Source: an uncultured Prevotella sp. (lineage in GTDB: Bacteria > Bacteroidota > Bacteroidia > Bacteroidales > Bacteroidaceae). Taken from it: a stretch of 64,000 bases of DNA. Positions 45,191-54,076 of this stretch are shown here, piece by piece. The notes beneath the pieces are model-generated. The model saw only the letters and a list, made by a program, of their open reading frames with translations, was not told where the DNA came from and did not search any database. The first letter of the stretch is position 1. The number at the start of each line of letters is the position of its first letter. The DNA lies in NCBI GenBank assembly GCA_934281565.1, contig CAKQXI010000002.1, forward strand, positions 1 through 64,000. Direction: 5' to 3'. A program made the position numbers and the translations under genes.

Positions 45191-46501
45191 TTAATCATCC
45201 ACACGTGTAATCTTAGCCCCCAGTTGGTTCAAGCGGTCCTCAATGTCCTGATAACCACGGTCTATCTGTGCGATATTCTCGATGCGGCTCGTGCCGTTTG
45301 CACTCATCGCCGCAATCAAGAGGGCGATACCAGCACGGATGTCAGGGCTGGTCATCCTGCCAGCACGCAAACGGAGCTTATGGTCATGTCCCACCACCAC
45401 GGCACGGTGAGGGTCGCAAAGGATAATCTGGGCACCCATGTCTATCAACTTGTCCACGAAGAACAAGCGGCTCTCAAACATCTTCTGATGAAAGAGCACA
45501 CTGCCACGAGCCTGACTGGCGACGACAAGGAGGACAGACAACAAGTCTGGCGTCAATCCCGGCCAAGGCGCATCAGCCAAAGTCATGATCGTACCGTCTA
45601 TGAACGACTCTATCACATAATGCTTCTGCTTCGGGATAAAGAGGTCGTCACCCTCCACCTTTATCTTCACGCCCAGTCGGCGGAAAGAGTCAGGGATGAT
45701 ACCCAAGTTCTTGACCGATACATCCTTGATGCGAACACCCTCGCCACACATGGCTGCCATGCCGATGAAGGAGCCGACCTCAATCATGTCGGGCAAGATG
45801 CGATGCTCCGCCCCATGCAGACGGTCTACGCCCACGATGGTGAGCAGGTTGCTGCCGATGCCGCTGATACGCGCTCCCATGGCATTGAGCAGGTGGCAAA
45901 GTTGCTGGATATAAGGCTCGCACGCGGCGTTGTAAATCGTGGTAGTGCCCTTGGCAAGGACAGAAGCCATGATGATATTTGCCGTACCCGTGACCGAAGC
46001 CTCGTCAAGCAACATATAGCAGCCCTTGAGCTTGTTAGCCTGAATCTCATAGACATTGCGCTCGTCATCATGCACGAACTTGGCTCCCAAGCACTTAAAT
46101 CCCAGGAAATGGGTATCAAGGCGACGACGACCTATCTTGTCGCCACCAGGCTGGGCGATGGTTGCCTTGCCACATCTGCCGAGCAACGGGCCTATCATCA
46201 GCACACTGCCACGAAGCGAAGAACATTTCTTCACGAACTCGATGCTATCAAGATAGTCGAGATTAAGCTCATCGCTCTGGAAAGTATAGTCATTGCGACT
46301 GTGCCGAGTGACCTTGACCCCGATTTCCTGAAGCAACTTGATCAAGTTGTTCACATCCAATATATCAGGGATATTGCTGATGCGTACAGGCTCATTGGTC
46401 AAGATGGTGGTACAGATAACTTCCAGTGCCTCGTTCTTGGCACCTTGCGGAGTGATAGTACCTCTGAGCGGATGCCCGCCCTCTATGATGAAAGACTCCA
46501 T
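45191..46501 (-). CDS. murA: UDP-N-acetylglucosamine 1-carboxyvinyltransferase MurA, Asp-type active site
   Basis: 436 residues with full EPSP-synthase-type repeats. It starts ESFIIEGGHPLRGTITPQGAKNEAL without the first alanine but with the conserved K-N pair. The catalytic loop reads AQPGGDKIGRRRLDTH: the residue equal to Cys115 of E. coli is Asp121 here. Cys-to-Asp enzymes in other bacteria stay active but resist fosfomycin, which alkylates the cysteine. MurA makes the first committed peptidoglycan precursor. It follows DUF4290 by 27 bp, an arrangement common in Bacteroidetes. Confidence 0.95.
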   Translation of the reverse strand: MESFIIEGGHPLRGTITPQGAKNEALEVICTTILTNEPVRISNIPDILDVNNLIKLLQEIGVKVTRHSRNDYTFQSDELNLDYLDSIEFVKKCSSLRGSVLMIGPLLGRCGKATIAQPGGDKIGRRRLDTHFLGFKCLGAKFVHDDERNVYEIQANKLKGCYMLLDEASVTGTANIIMASVLAKGTTTIYNAACEPYIQQLCHLLNAMGARISGIGSNLLTIVGVDRLHGAEHRILPDMIEVGSFIGMAAMCGEGVRIKDVSVKNLGIIPDSFRRLGVKIKVEGDDLFIPKQKHYVIESFIDGTIMTLADAPWPGLTPDLLSVLLVVASQARGSVLFHQKMFESRLFFVDKLIDMGAQIILCDPHRAVVVGHDHKLRLRAGRMTSPDIRAGIALLIAAMSANGTSRIENIAQIDRGYQDIEDRLNQLGAKITRVDD

Positions 46502-46528
46502 AGGCTGTTCTTTATAAAATATAAAATG

Positions 46529-47137
46529 TTATTTTCTTCTCTTGTTGTTATTATTGTTGCTTCTTCCACCATCGTGGAGCATATTTCTCTCAAACTTAAA
46601 AGTATCCAAGTCTAACTGTATCTTTCCACCAGTAAACCGAGCCAAGTCGGAAGCCACTTTCTCCTCGTCGCTGGAGCCATGGCTCCACAGCATGAGATTG
46701 CGGCGCATCTGGTTTGCGGTCAACTTGATAAGCTCATCACGTTCTTCGCCGGGTTCCATTTTCTTCAACTTATCAAAAAGCTCAAAGACCATCGCCCCAT
46801 AATGGCGCACGGGTATCTTATTCATCGGATAGCTCATCGGCTGTGGCTTCTTGGCAATCTGGGCTGCCTGGGCTACATCAAACGGATAGTCGATGTCCAG
46901 TTGAAAACCGCTCATGATAGCCAGCTGGTCCCACAACTTGCGGTCGTGGTCCTCGGCACTCTTGCTCTCAGGGAACATTCGGTCCATGATGGAAATGATG
47001 GTCTCGGCACAACGCTGGCGCTCGGCGCGGTCCTTGATGGAGACGGCATGGTCTACCATCTTCTGCACCTCACGTCCATATTCCGACAAGACAATCTTCT
47101 CGCGCTGCGTATTATAATCTAATCCTTCTATGTTCAT
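46529..47137 (-). CDS. DUF4290 family protein
   Basis: 202 residues. The family pattern is clear from the start: MNIEGLDYNTQREKIVLSEYG, then RAERQRCAETIISIMDRMFP and KLWDQLAIMSGF. The tail is Asn/Lys/Arg-rich. The protein is soluble and mainly helical. Its function is not known to me; the constant place before murA in Bacteroidetes hints at a role in cell-wall synthesis or its timing (inference). Confidence 0.85.
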   Translation of the reverse strand: MNIEGLDYNTQREKIVLSEYGREVQKMVDHAVSIKDRAERQRCAETIISIMDRMFPESKSAEDHDRKLWDQLAIMSGFQLDIDYPFDVAQAAQIAKKPQPMSYPMNKIPVRHYGAMVFELFDKLKKMEPGEERDELIKLTANQMRRNLMLWSHGSSDEEKVASDLARFTGGKIQLDLDTFKFERNMLHDGGRSNNNNNKRRK

Positions 47138-47175
47138 ATCTACATTAATATATAAATAGGTATCATACTTTGTAC

Positions 47176-47868
47176 TTAAATCAGCTTCTTAGGCATCTTT
47201 GCCACGAAGTCCTTGAGATAGAAAGGCACGAAGTAAGCTACATCCTCAAACTTGCCCTCCACGAAACGCTTCTCGGCAAGCGGAGCCATGTTCTTTGCCA
47301 AAGGCTCGATGTTCTCAACGAGGTGAGCGTTAGGATGATTGATGACTTCCATGCACTTTGCTGCACCATTTCCGAAGAAATATACGGCACCCTTGTCGAG
47401 ATACTCCTTGTAGGTGTCGGCATCCACGATGTCGGCTTGGATAGGACGCACCTCTTTCAAGGCACGGTTGAACACCTGGGCGTAGACCTCCATTCTCCGA
47501 GCATCGAGCATGGGCACGATGAGCGCATCTTCTTCCTCAGGATGCTCACCCAGCAACACAGGCACGGCAAGGAGTTCGAGCGTAGGGATGGCAATGAGCT
47601 TCACGCCACGGCCATAACAAATGCCTTTCGCCATACTGACCCCGATGCGAAGACCCGTATATGAACCAGGACCACAACTGACCGCGACAGCCTCCAAGGG
47701 AATGTTGCGGGAATCGATGAAACTGATGGCCTCATCTACAAACACACCTAACTTCACTGCATGGTTAGGACCACTGTGATCTTCCTTGTTGAAAATCACG
47801 GTTCCATTATCACTAATCGCTACGGAGCACACATCGGTACTCGTCTCAATATTTAATATACAAGACAT
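47176..47868 (-). CDS. tsaB: tRNA threonylcarbamoyladenosine biosynthesis protein TsaB
   Basis: 230 residues of the ASKHA fold. It starts with LNIETSTDVCSVAISDNG (phosphate-1 loop) and carries the TsaB signature SCGPGSYTGLRIGVSMAKG (about 65-83). TsaB is the non-catalytic partner of TsaD in making the t6A base of tRNAs that read ANN codons. A perfect -7 box TAAATTTG (47898-47905, minus) lies 30 bp upstream and is divergent from the yicC promoter. Confidence 0.94.
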   Translation of the reverse strand: MSCILNIETSTDVCSVAISDNGTVIFNKEDHSGPNHAVKLGVFVDEAISFIDSRNIPLEAVAVSCGPGSYTGLRIGVSMAKGICYGRGVKLIAIPTLELLAVPVLLGEHPEEEDALIVPMLDARRMEVYAQVFNRALKEVRPIQADIVDADTYKEYLDKGAVYFFGNGAAKCMEVINHPNAHLVENIEPLAKNMAPLAEKRFVEGKFEDVAYFVPFYLKDFVAKMPKKLI

Positions 47869-47927
47869 AAAAATAAAATATATTCTTAAATAAGGTGCAA
47901 ATTTACGCTTTTTCTCGCATTTTTTTG

Positions 47928-47935
47928 TACTTTTG
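47928..47935 (+). promoter_or_regulatory. yicC promoter -7 box
   Basis: TACTTTTG matches TAnnTTTG. It overlaps an in-frame upstream ATG-like start (47933), which therefore cannot be used; the real yicC start is 47960. Confidence 0.75.
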
Positions 47936-47959
47936 CAGAAATTTAACGTGAAAGATTAT

Positions 47960-48838
47960 ATGATACAGTCAATGACGGGCTTCGGAAAAGCTACCGTAGC
48001 CTACAAAGAAAAGAAAATTAATGTAGAGATAAAGTCATTAAATAGCAAGAACCTTGACCTCTCTACTCGTATAGCTCCCCTTTATCGTGAGAAGGAGATG
48101 GAAATCCGTCAACTTATCGCTAAGAACCTGGAGAGAGGAAAGGTTGACTTCTCCATCTGGATTGAGAAAGACGTAGCCGCAGATGCTACTCCCATCAACG
48201 CTTCTCTTGTTGAGAATTATTACCAACAAATCAAGAAGATTTCACAGGAAACAGGCATTCCTGAGCCTACTGATTGGTATGCTATGCTCCTTCGCCTACC
48301 TGACGTAACGACGAAAACAGACATAGAAGAACTGTCGGACGAGGAATGGGAAGCCGCTCGAAATGCCATCTTGGATGCCATCGGTCATCTCGTGGACTTC
48401 CGCAAGCAGGAAGGTGCCGCCCTCCAGAAGAAGTTTACCGAGAAAGTGGACAACATCCAAGCTCTCTTGGCGAGCATCGAACCATACGAAAAGGCTCGTG
48501 TCGAGAAAATCAAGGCGAGCATCGTCAATGGTCTCCAGCAAATCCCTAATGTCGAGTACGACAAGAACCGTCTGGAGCAAGAGCTTATCTATTATATCGA
48601 GAAGCTCGACATCAGCGAGGAGAAACAACGCCTTGCCAACCACCTGAAGTACTTCCGCGAGACGATGAACGAGGAGGGTCATGGCGTAGGCAAAAAGCTC
48701 GGCTTCATCGCCCAAGAAATGGGTCGTGAAATCAACACCACTGGCTCCAAGAGCAACCAAGCCGAGATGCAGAACATCGTGGTGAAGATGAAGGACGAGC
48801 TGGAGCAAATCAAGGAACAAGTGCTCAATGCACTTTAA
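47960..48838 (+). CDS. YicC/YloC family endoribonuclease
   Basis: 292 residues from the ATG at 47960 (MIQSMTGFGKA, the canonical start of the family). YicC-type N-terminal region (EIKSLNSKNLDLSTRIAPLYREKEMEIR) and the C-terminal DUF1732 end (EEGHGVGKKLGFIAQEMGREINTTGSKSN) are both complete. E. coli and Bacillus members are endoribonucleases acting on small or structured RNAs. It heads a long rightward series with gmk and nadD. Confidence 0.92.
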   Translation: MIQSMTGFGKATVAYKEKKINVEIKSLNSKNLDLSTRIAPLYREKEMEIRQLIAKNLERGKVDFSIWIEKDVAADATPINASLVENYYQQIKKISQETGIPEPTDWYAMLLRLPDVTTKTDIEELSDEEWEAARNAILDAIGHLVDFRKQEGAALQKKFTEKVDNIQALLASIEPYEKARVEKIKASIVNGLQQIPNVEYDKNRLEQELIYYIEKLDISEEKQRLANHLKYFRETMNEEGHGVGKKLGFIAQEMGREINTTGSKSNQAEMQNIVVKMKDELEQIKEQVLNAL

Positions 48839-48841
48839 GGA

Positions 48842-48873
48842 GTGAAAAGTGAAGAACGAAGAATGAAGAACGG
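48842..48873. repeat. Heptamer repeat block running into the gmk start
   Basis: The sequence reads GTGAAAA GTGAAGA ACGAAGA ATGAAGA ACGG; the ATG of the last unit is the gmk start codon. The purine-rich units may help ribosome loading, as Bacteroidetes lack strong Shine-Dalgarno sites. Confidence 0.75.
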
Positions 48874-49438
48874 ATTGTTAATATTCAGTGCCCCATCGGG
48901 CAGCGGAAAGAGTACCATTGTGAACTGGCTGACGCAAGAGCACCCAGAGTTGAAGTTAGCTTTCTCCATCAGTTGCACTTCCCGTGCCCCTCGTGGCACA
49001 GAGAAGAATGGCGTGGAATATTTCTTCTTGACTCCAGAGGAATTCAAGAGCAAGATCGAGGCTGGCGAATTTCTGGAATACGAGGAAGTGTACCAAGACC
49101 GCTTTTATGGCACATTGAAATCACAGGTGGAAAACCAGTTGAACGCAGGCGAGTCTGTTATCTTCGACGTGGATGTCAAGGGCGGTGTCAACATCAAGAA
49201 GTTCTATGGAGAGCGTGCCATGAGCATCTTTGTGCAACCACCATCGATAGAGGAGTTGCGACGTCGCCTGAATGGTCGTGGCACTGATGCACCAGAGGTC
49301 ATCGAGCAACGACTTGCCAAGGCTAACTATGAACTAACTTTCGCTCCTCAGTTTGACCATGTTGTCGTCAACGATGATCTGGAAAAAGCCAAGCAAGAGG
49401 TATATGAGCTCGTACACGAGTTTTTGAGTGAAGAATGA
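48863..49438 (+). CDS. gmk: Guanylate kinase
   Basis: 191 residues from the ATG at 48863 (MKNGLLIFSAPSGSGKST). The frame is open to a GTG at 48842, but that would add only repeat-encoded residues. The P-loop is SAPSGSGKST, and the GMP-binding segment is SCTSRAPRGTEKNGVEYFF. It phosphorylates GMP to GDP. It starts 24 bp after yicC, and its last codons are part of the next repeat block. Confidence 0.96.
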   Translation: MKNGLLIFSAPSGSGKSTIVNWLTQEHPELKLAFSISCTSRAPRGTEKNGVEYFFLTPEEFKSKIEAGEFLEYEEVYQDRFYGTLKSQVENQLNAGESVIFDVDVKGGVNIKKFYGERAMSIFVQPPSIEELRRRLNGRGTDAPEVIEQRLAKANYELTFAPQFDHVVVNDDLEKAKQEVYELVHEFLSEE

Positions 49439-49460
49439 AGAACAAAGAGTGAAGAATACA
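49424..49460. repeat. Heptamer repeat block at the gmk/nadD junction
   Basis: Four 7-nt units (GTGAAGA ATGAAGA ACAAAGA GTGAAGA) begin in the last codons of gmk and end just before the nadD start at 49464. Confidence 0.7.
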
Positions 49461-49463
49461 TAT

Positions 49464-50036
49464 ATGAAAGTAGGTATCTTCGGGGGTAGCTTCAATCCCA
49501 TCCATACAGGGCACATCGCATTGGCAAAGAGCCTTTGCGAACAAGCCCATTTGGACGAGGTATGGTTCATGGTTTCCCCACAAAATCCATTCAAGAAAGC
49601 TGCCACCGACTTGCTCAATGACCAGTTGCGCTTAGAAATGGTGAAGATAGCCCTGGAAGGTGAGAAGCGTCTGAAGCCTTGCGACTATGAGTTTCGCCTG
49701 CCCAAGCCATCCTATACATGGCATACTTTACAAGCCTTGAGCAAGGACTATCCTGACATAGAATTCACCTTGCTGATAGGTGGAGACAACTGGGAGGCTT
49801 TTGACAAATGGTACCACCATGACGACATCTTGGCACACTACCCAGTCGTCGTATATCCACGTAAAGGCACCCAAACGGTACACAAGGGCATATCGTCCAA
49901 TGTCACACTCGTCAAGACACCCTTGCTCAACATCAGCAGTACGGAGATACGCCAAAACATCCACGAAGGAAAAAGCATCCACGGCATGGTGCCAGAGAAC
50001 ATAGAGCAACTTGCCATCAACAACTACAAGCTATAA
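49464..50036 (+). CDS. nadD: Nicotinate-nucleotide adenylyltransferase
   Basis: 190 residues from the ATG at 49464 (MKVGIFGGSFNPIHTGHI). The nucleotidyltransferase motifs GGSFNPIHTGH and ISSTEIRQNI (SSTxIR) are intact. It adenylates nicotinate mononucleotide in NAD synthesis. An in-frame GTG at 49428 would add only repeat-encoded residues. It is 14 bp ahead of the phosphoethanolamine transferase gene, so the envelope genes downstream are probably read from the same transcript. Confidence 0.95.
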   Translation: MKVGIFGGSFNPIHTGHIALAKSLCEQAHLDEVWFMVSPQNPFKKAATDLLNDQLRLEMVKIALEGEKRLKPCDYEFRLPKPSYTWHTLQALSKDYPDIEFTLLIGGDNWEAFDKWYHHDDILAHYPVVVYPRKGTQTVHKGISSNVTLVKTPLLNISSTEIRQNIHEGKSIHGMVPENIEQLAINNYKL

Positions 50037-50050
50037 GCATATAAAGAAAT

Positions 50051-51934
50051 ATGAGCTGGAAAAGAATCATCAAGCAATATCTAAGATTGGCTTCCGCCCC
50101 TATCAGAAAGAACGCCAACTTCTTTATCTTCATGTATATCCTCGGCGTGATAAGTGCCGTGATAACGTTGCCAAACAATCCCAACGCCACACTTTACGAC
50201 AACCTGTTCTTGGAATTATTTGTCGACCTCTACATCGTATGCGCCATCCTGACCCTCTTTTCGAGGAAGATACGCTTCTGGCTGAGAGCAGTATTATACC
50301 TTATATTATATATCACTGCCGTCGCCGATACTTATTGCTTCGTCAACTTCGGCTCCACTCTCAACCCCTCGATGTTGATGATCGTTGGCGAGACCAACAG
50401 CTCGGAGGCGAGCAACTTCATCTCTGCCTGTCTCTCGCCTGCCACGGTCTTCAGCAGCGTAGGCTGGGTGCTGTTACTCATCGTGATACAAGCCCTTATC
50501 GCCATTTTCCGCCGACAGATAGTAAAGCTGTACGTGTTCCTCGTCACCTGCGTGGAGCTATATGGCTTGAAGAAGAAGTTCGCTTTCATACCTAAGATAA
50601 CCCAGGCGATGCCTTATTGCCTGACCATAGCAGGTAGCATCATCTTCGTCATCGGCATCTTCACATCATGGCATAACAAGATGGCTACTCACAAGTTGAT
50701 GTCAGCCAACAGCATCGGCGAAGTAGAACATATCCTGACCGAGAAAGACTGCGCCAACCTCTATATACCTATTTATAGGTTAGCATTCAGCATCTATGCC
50801 AACGAGTTGGCTTCCAAGCAGATCACCCAGCTCATTAAGGCTGCCCATGATGTGAAAGTAGACAGTTGCAGCTATCGTTCCCCCAACATCGTGCTCATCA
50901 TCGGCGAGAGCTTTGGCAAGCAACACTCACAGCAATATGGATACTTCATGGATACGACACCTCGACAGGTAGCCTTGGAGAAAACTCGCAAGCTCACCAA
51001 GTTCACGGATGTGGTGACTTGCTGGAACCTAACCAGCTTTGTGTTCAAGAACGTATTCTCAACTCATGTGATAGGCGAAAAAGGTGAATGGTGCGACTAT
51101 CCTCTCTTTCCTGAGTTATTCCGAAAAGCAGGTTACCACGTCACATTCATCACCAACGAGTTCTTGCCCCAGGCAAAGGAAGCTGTATATGACTTCAGCG
51201 GTGGGTTCTTCCTCAACAACCCAGAACTGAGCGCACTGCAATTTGACAGTAGGAACTCAGAGTTGCACCCATTGGACGAGGGACTTCTGAAAGACTATGA
51301 CGACAGCTTGAAATCGCAACGGGGCGAATATAACTTGACTATCTTCCACCTGATGGGACAACACGTCAGTTACAAGAACCGCTATCGCAAGGAACAAGCT
51401 CGTTTCTGGGCTAGCAGCTACGAGGACAGTCGACCAGAACTTGATACTAAGCAACGCAAGATGTTGAGTTACTATGATAATGCCACCCTCTACAACGACT
51501 CCATCGTGGCACAGATAGTGAAACGTTTCTCCAAAGAAAACGCCATCGTTATCTATATGCCCGACCATGGCGAGGAATGTTACGAGGGAAACCGTGGCTT
51601 CATCTGTCGCAACCACTCTGCTGCCATCGACTGGGAACTGGCTCACTACGAGTTCGAGATACCTTTCTGGATATACTGTTCGCCAAAGTACATCAAGACC
51701 CATCGTGACATCTATCACCAGATCAGGGCGGCAAGAAATCGTCGATACATGACTGATGCCCTGCCCCACCTATTATTATATCTGGCAGGAATACAGACAC
51801 CAACTTACAAGGAGGAATATAACATCCTCAGCCCGAAGTACGACGAGATGCGTCCTCGCATCCTGAAAGGTACTGCCGACTACGACAAACTAAGAGACGA
51901 GCACTTTAAAAAAGGAGACAAGAGACATGAGTAA
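50051..51934 (+). CDS. EptA-like phosphoethanolamine transferase (membrane sulfatase-fold)
   Basis: 627 residues. About five N-terminal membrane helices (about 20-215) precede a periplasmic alkaline-phosphatase/sulfatase-fold domain (about 270-600). The metal site Glu is in NIVLIIGESFGKQH, the nucleophile Thr is probably in TCWNLTSFVFKNVFS, and the late metal ligands are in MPDHGEECYEG and RNHSAAI. Such enzymes move phosphoethanolamine from phosphatidylethanolamine to lipid A, core sugars or other glycans and can lower susceptibility to cationic peptides. Lipid A is a plausible but unproved acceptor. It overlaps the next gene by eight bases. Confidence 0.88.
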   Translation: MSWKRIIKQYLRLASAPIRKNANFFIFMYILGVISAVITLPNNPNATLYDNLFLELFVDLYIVCAILTLFSRKIRFWLRAVLYLILYITAVADTYCFVNFGSTLNPSMLMIVGETNSSEASNFISACLSPATVFSSVGWVLLLIVIQALIAIFRRQIVKLYVFLVTCVELYGLKKKFAFIPKITQAMPYCLTIAGSIIFVIGIFTSWHNKMATHKLMSANSIGEVEHILTEKDCANLYIPIYRLAFSIYANELASKQITQLIKAAHDVKVDSCSYRSPNIVLIIGESFGKQHSQQYGYFMDTTPRQVALEKTRKLTKFTDVVTCWNLTSFVFKNVFSTHVIGEKGEWCDYPLFPELFRKAGYHVTFITNEFLPQAKEAVYDFSGGFFLNNPELSALQFDSRNSELHPLDEGLLKDYDDSLKSQRGEYNLTIFHLMGQHVSYKNRYRKEQARFWASSYEDSRPELDTKQRKMLSYYDNATLYNDSIVAQIVKRFSKENAIVIYMPDHGEECYEGNRGFICRNHSAAIDWELAHYEFEIPFWIYCSPKYIKTHRDIYHQIRAARNRRYMTDALPHLLLYLAGIQTPTYKEEYNILSPKYDEMRPRILKGTADYDKLRDEHFKKGDKRHE

Positions 51935-53051
51935 CCCTACACTTAGCAGAACGGAATGCAACGCGTTGAGAGGACTTGCCATCATCGGCATCTTCTTGCA
52001 CAACTACTGCCACTGGCTGAACCCCATCGTCAAGGAGAACGAATATCAGTTCTTCCAATACAACGTTGACTGGTTGCATCAAGTCATGGCAGCCCCAGGC
52101 ATCAGTCTGCCACTCCACTTGCTGTCATTTTTCGGTCACTATGGCGTGCCTGTATTCCTCTTTCTGAGTGCCTACGGACTGGTCATGAAATACGAAGCCA
52201 AGCCTCATCTTGACGAGGGAACCAAGATGTTCAGCATCACGGGTAAGCGTATTCCTAACTTCAAGGATGCTTTCAGCTTCATCCGCTACCATTACCTGAA
52301 ATTATTCAAGATGATGATCGTGGGGTTCGTAGCTTTCACGATGCTCGACCACATCACTCCAGGCTCTCACCATTACAATGTCTTAGACATCGTGTCTACA
52401 CTCGGTATGTTCAACAATGTATTGCCAGCCCCCGACCATATCATTTGGCCTGGTCCATTCTGGTTCTTCGGTCTGATGCTCCAATTATACATCGTGTACA
52501 GACTGGTGCTCTATCGCCGCCATTGGGGATTTACAGTAGGGCTAATGGTTGTATGCCTCGGCATCCAACTTACCTTGGCTCCAGAGAGTGAGGCGATGAA
52601 CCGTTATCGCTATAATTTCATGGGTGGGATGCTGCCATTCGGAATCGGTGTACTCTATGCCCGATATGGCGAGCAAATCTTAATGACATTCCATAACAAC
52701 ATCACCAATCTCTTTGGTGTCATCTTCACTTGTGCTATCATCTTTACATTGAGTGACAATATGTTTGGCTGGACTTTCGTACCACTTTTCATCTGTCTCT
52801 TAAGTGTCTTGGTAGCAAAGCTATTAACAGGCATCAACTGGCTATCACCACTCTATCGTTCCTTAGATTGGATGGGAAGTATATCGGCTGCACTGTTCGT
52901 CTGCCACCCTATCACAAGAAAGATATTCATCCCCATCAGCCGACAAGGCGACATCTATGCAGGATTGCTCCTCTACATCGTATCAAGCATCTGTCTGGCA
53001 TGGTTATTCTCAAAGTTAATGCAACACATCCCAAACCCCAAACTCAAATGA
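51927..53051 (+). CDS. Acyltransferase 3 family membrane protein (first of three)
   Basis: 374 residues with about ten membrane helices. The catalytic His region is GIFLHNYCHWLNP (about 22-34), and the segment FLSAYGLVMKY follows, as usual in the family. These enzymes move acetyl or other acyl groups across the membrane onto sugars. The target may be LPS, capsule or an exported glycan. It overlaps the genes on both sides (eight and four bases), which argues for a joint task. Confidence 0.85.
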   Translation: MSNPTLSRTECNALRGLAIIGIFLHNYCHWLNPIVKENEYQFFQYNVDWLHQVMAAPGISLPLHLLSFFGHYGVPVFLFLSAYGLVMKYEAKPHLDEGTKMFSITGKRIPNFKDAFSFIRYHYLKLFKMMIVGFVAFTMLDHITPGSHHYNVLDIVSTLGMFNNVLPAPDHIIWPGPFWFFGLMLQLYIVYRLVLYRRHWGFTVGLMVVCLGIQLTLAPESEAMNRYRYNFMGGMLPFGIGVLYARYGEQILMTFHNNITNLFGVIFTCAIIFTLSDNMFGWTFVPLFICLLSVLVAKLLTGINWLSPLYRSLDWMGSISAALFVCHPITRKIFIPISRQGDIYAGLLLYIVSSICLAWLFSKLMQHIPNPKLK

Positions 53052-54070
53052 ACTGGAAAATAAAAGACATAGAATTGGCAAACATCAGTCGCTTCCGTGG
53101 AGAACTGATGGGAACAGCCATGCTTTTCATCATCCTTTTCCATGTAGGACTACCCAGAGAGGATGCTTTCTATGGACTTCGCAGGATGGGTAACGTGGGA
53201 GTTGATATGTTCCTCTTTCTGAGTGGCATTGGCTTGTGGTTCTCATGGACAAAGAATCCATCGGCAAAGCATTTCTTCATCCGCCGTTATCTGCGCATTT
53301 ATCCTACATGGCTCATCATTGCCTGCCTCTTTTACATACCTCGTTTCCATGGTGGAAGCACATGGGCTTGGATTAATCTCTTTGGCGAGATTTCCATCAA
53401 CTGGGGGTTCTGGCTCCATGACGAACTAAATTTCTGGTATATTCCAGCCACGATGATGCTCTATCTCTTTGCCCCCGGTTACATGGAGCTTATCAAGCGA
53501 CATCCTATCTACAAATGGTTGCCTGTGGTAATGATTATGTGGTGCATTCTGGTGCAATACGTCACGCCAATCCACCAAGTCGTAGGTCATTTAGAGATAT
53601 TTTGGAGTCGAGTTCCAATCTTCTTCATCGGCATCAACATGGGCGAGATGGTAAGACAGAAGCAAACGCTCGACGGCACCTCCATCTGGATGATATGGCT
53701 CATCTTCTTAATGACATTACTTTCCAGCATCTTCCTGGAACAGGAACGGCACGGTGAATTTCCACTCTTTGTGGAACGTATGCTTTACATTCCACTCACC
53801 ATCACGACCATCCTGTTGCTGAACCGCATCTTCCGCCGTACTCCAAAGTGGATAAACCAAGGATTCATGTTCGTAGGAGCATTGAGCTTAGAGGCTTATC
53901 TTATCCATATCCACTTTGTGCTCAACTATATCGAGAAATGGGCTTGGGGCTATTGGCCCACATTCATCACCTGTGTTGCCATCACCTTGCCATTGGCATG
54001 GATATTAAGTAAAGTCACAGGTTGGATTTCTAAGGAAATACAACATTTTTCCCACACTCTCAATCAATAA
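53048..54070 (+). CDS. Acyltransferase 3 family membrane protein (second of three)
   Basis: 340 residues from the ATG at 53048, which overlaps the preceding stop (ATGA). The frame is open 180 bp further upstream, but that stretch lies inside the previous gene. Family marks are the His in FIILFHVGLP, the VDMFLFLSGIGLWFSW loop, and RRYLRIYPTW (about 80-90). About ten helices. It is different enough from its neighbours to suggest a distinct acceptor. Confidence 0.85.
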   Translation: MNWKIKDIELANISRFRGELMGTAMLFIILFHVGLPREDAFYGLRRMGNVGVDMFLFLSGIGLWFSWTKNPSAKHFFIRRYLRIYPTWLIIACLFYIPRFHGGSTWAWINLFGEISINWGFWLHDELNFWYIPATMMLYLFAPGYMELIKRHPIYKWLPVVMIMWCILVQYVTPIHQVVGHLEIFWSRVPIFFIGINMGEMVRQKQTLDGTSIWMIWLIFLMTLLSSIFLEQERHGEFPLFVERMLYIPLTITTILLLNRIFRRTPKWINQGFMFVGALSLEAYLIHIHFVLNYIEKWAWGYWPTFITCVAITLPLAWILSKVTGWISKEIQHFSHTLNQ

Positions 54071-54076
54071 AAAAAT

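Noticed and set aside
52868..53047. N-terminal extension of the second acyltransferase
   Set aside because: It would overlap most of the end of the preceding gene; the ATGA overlap at 53048 and the family start fit better.
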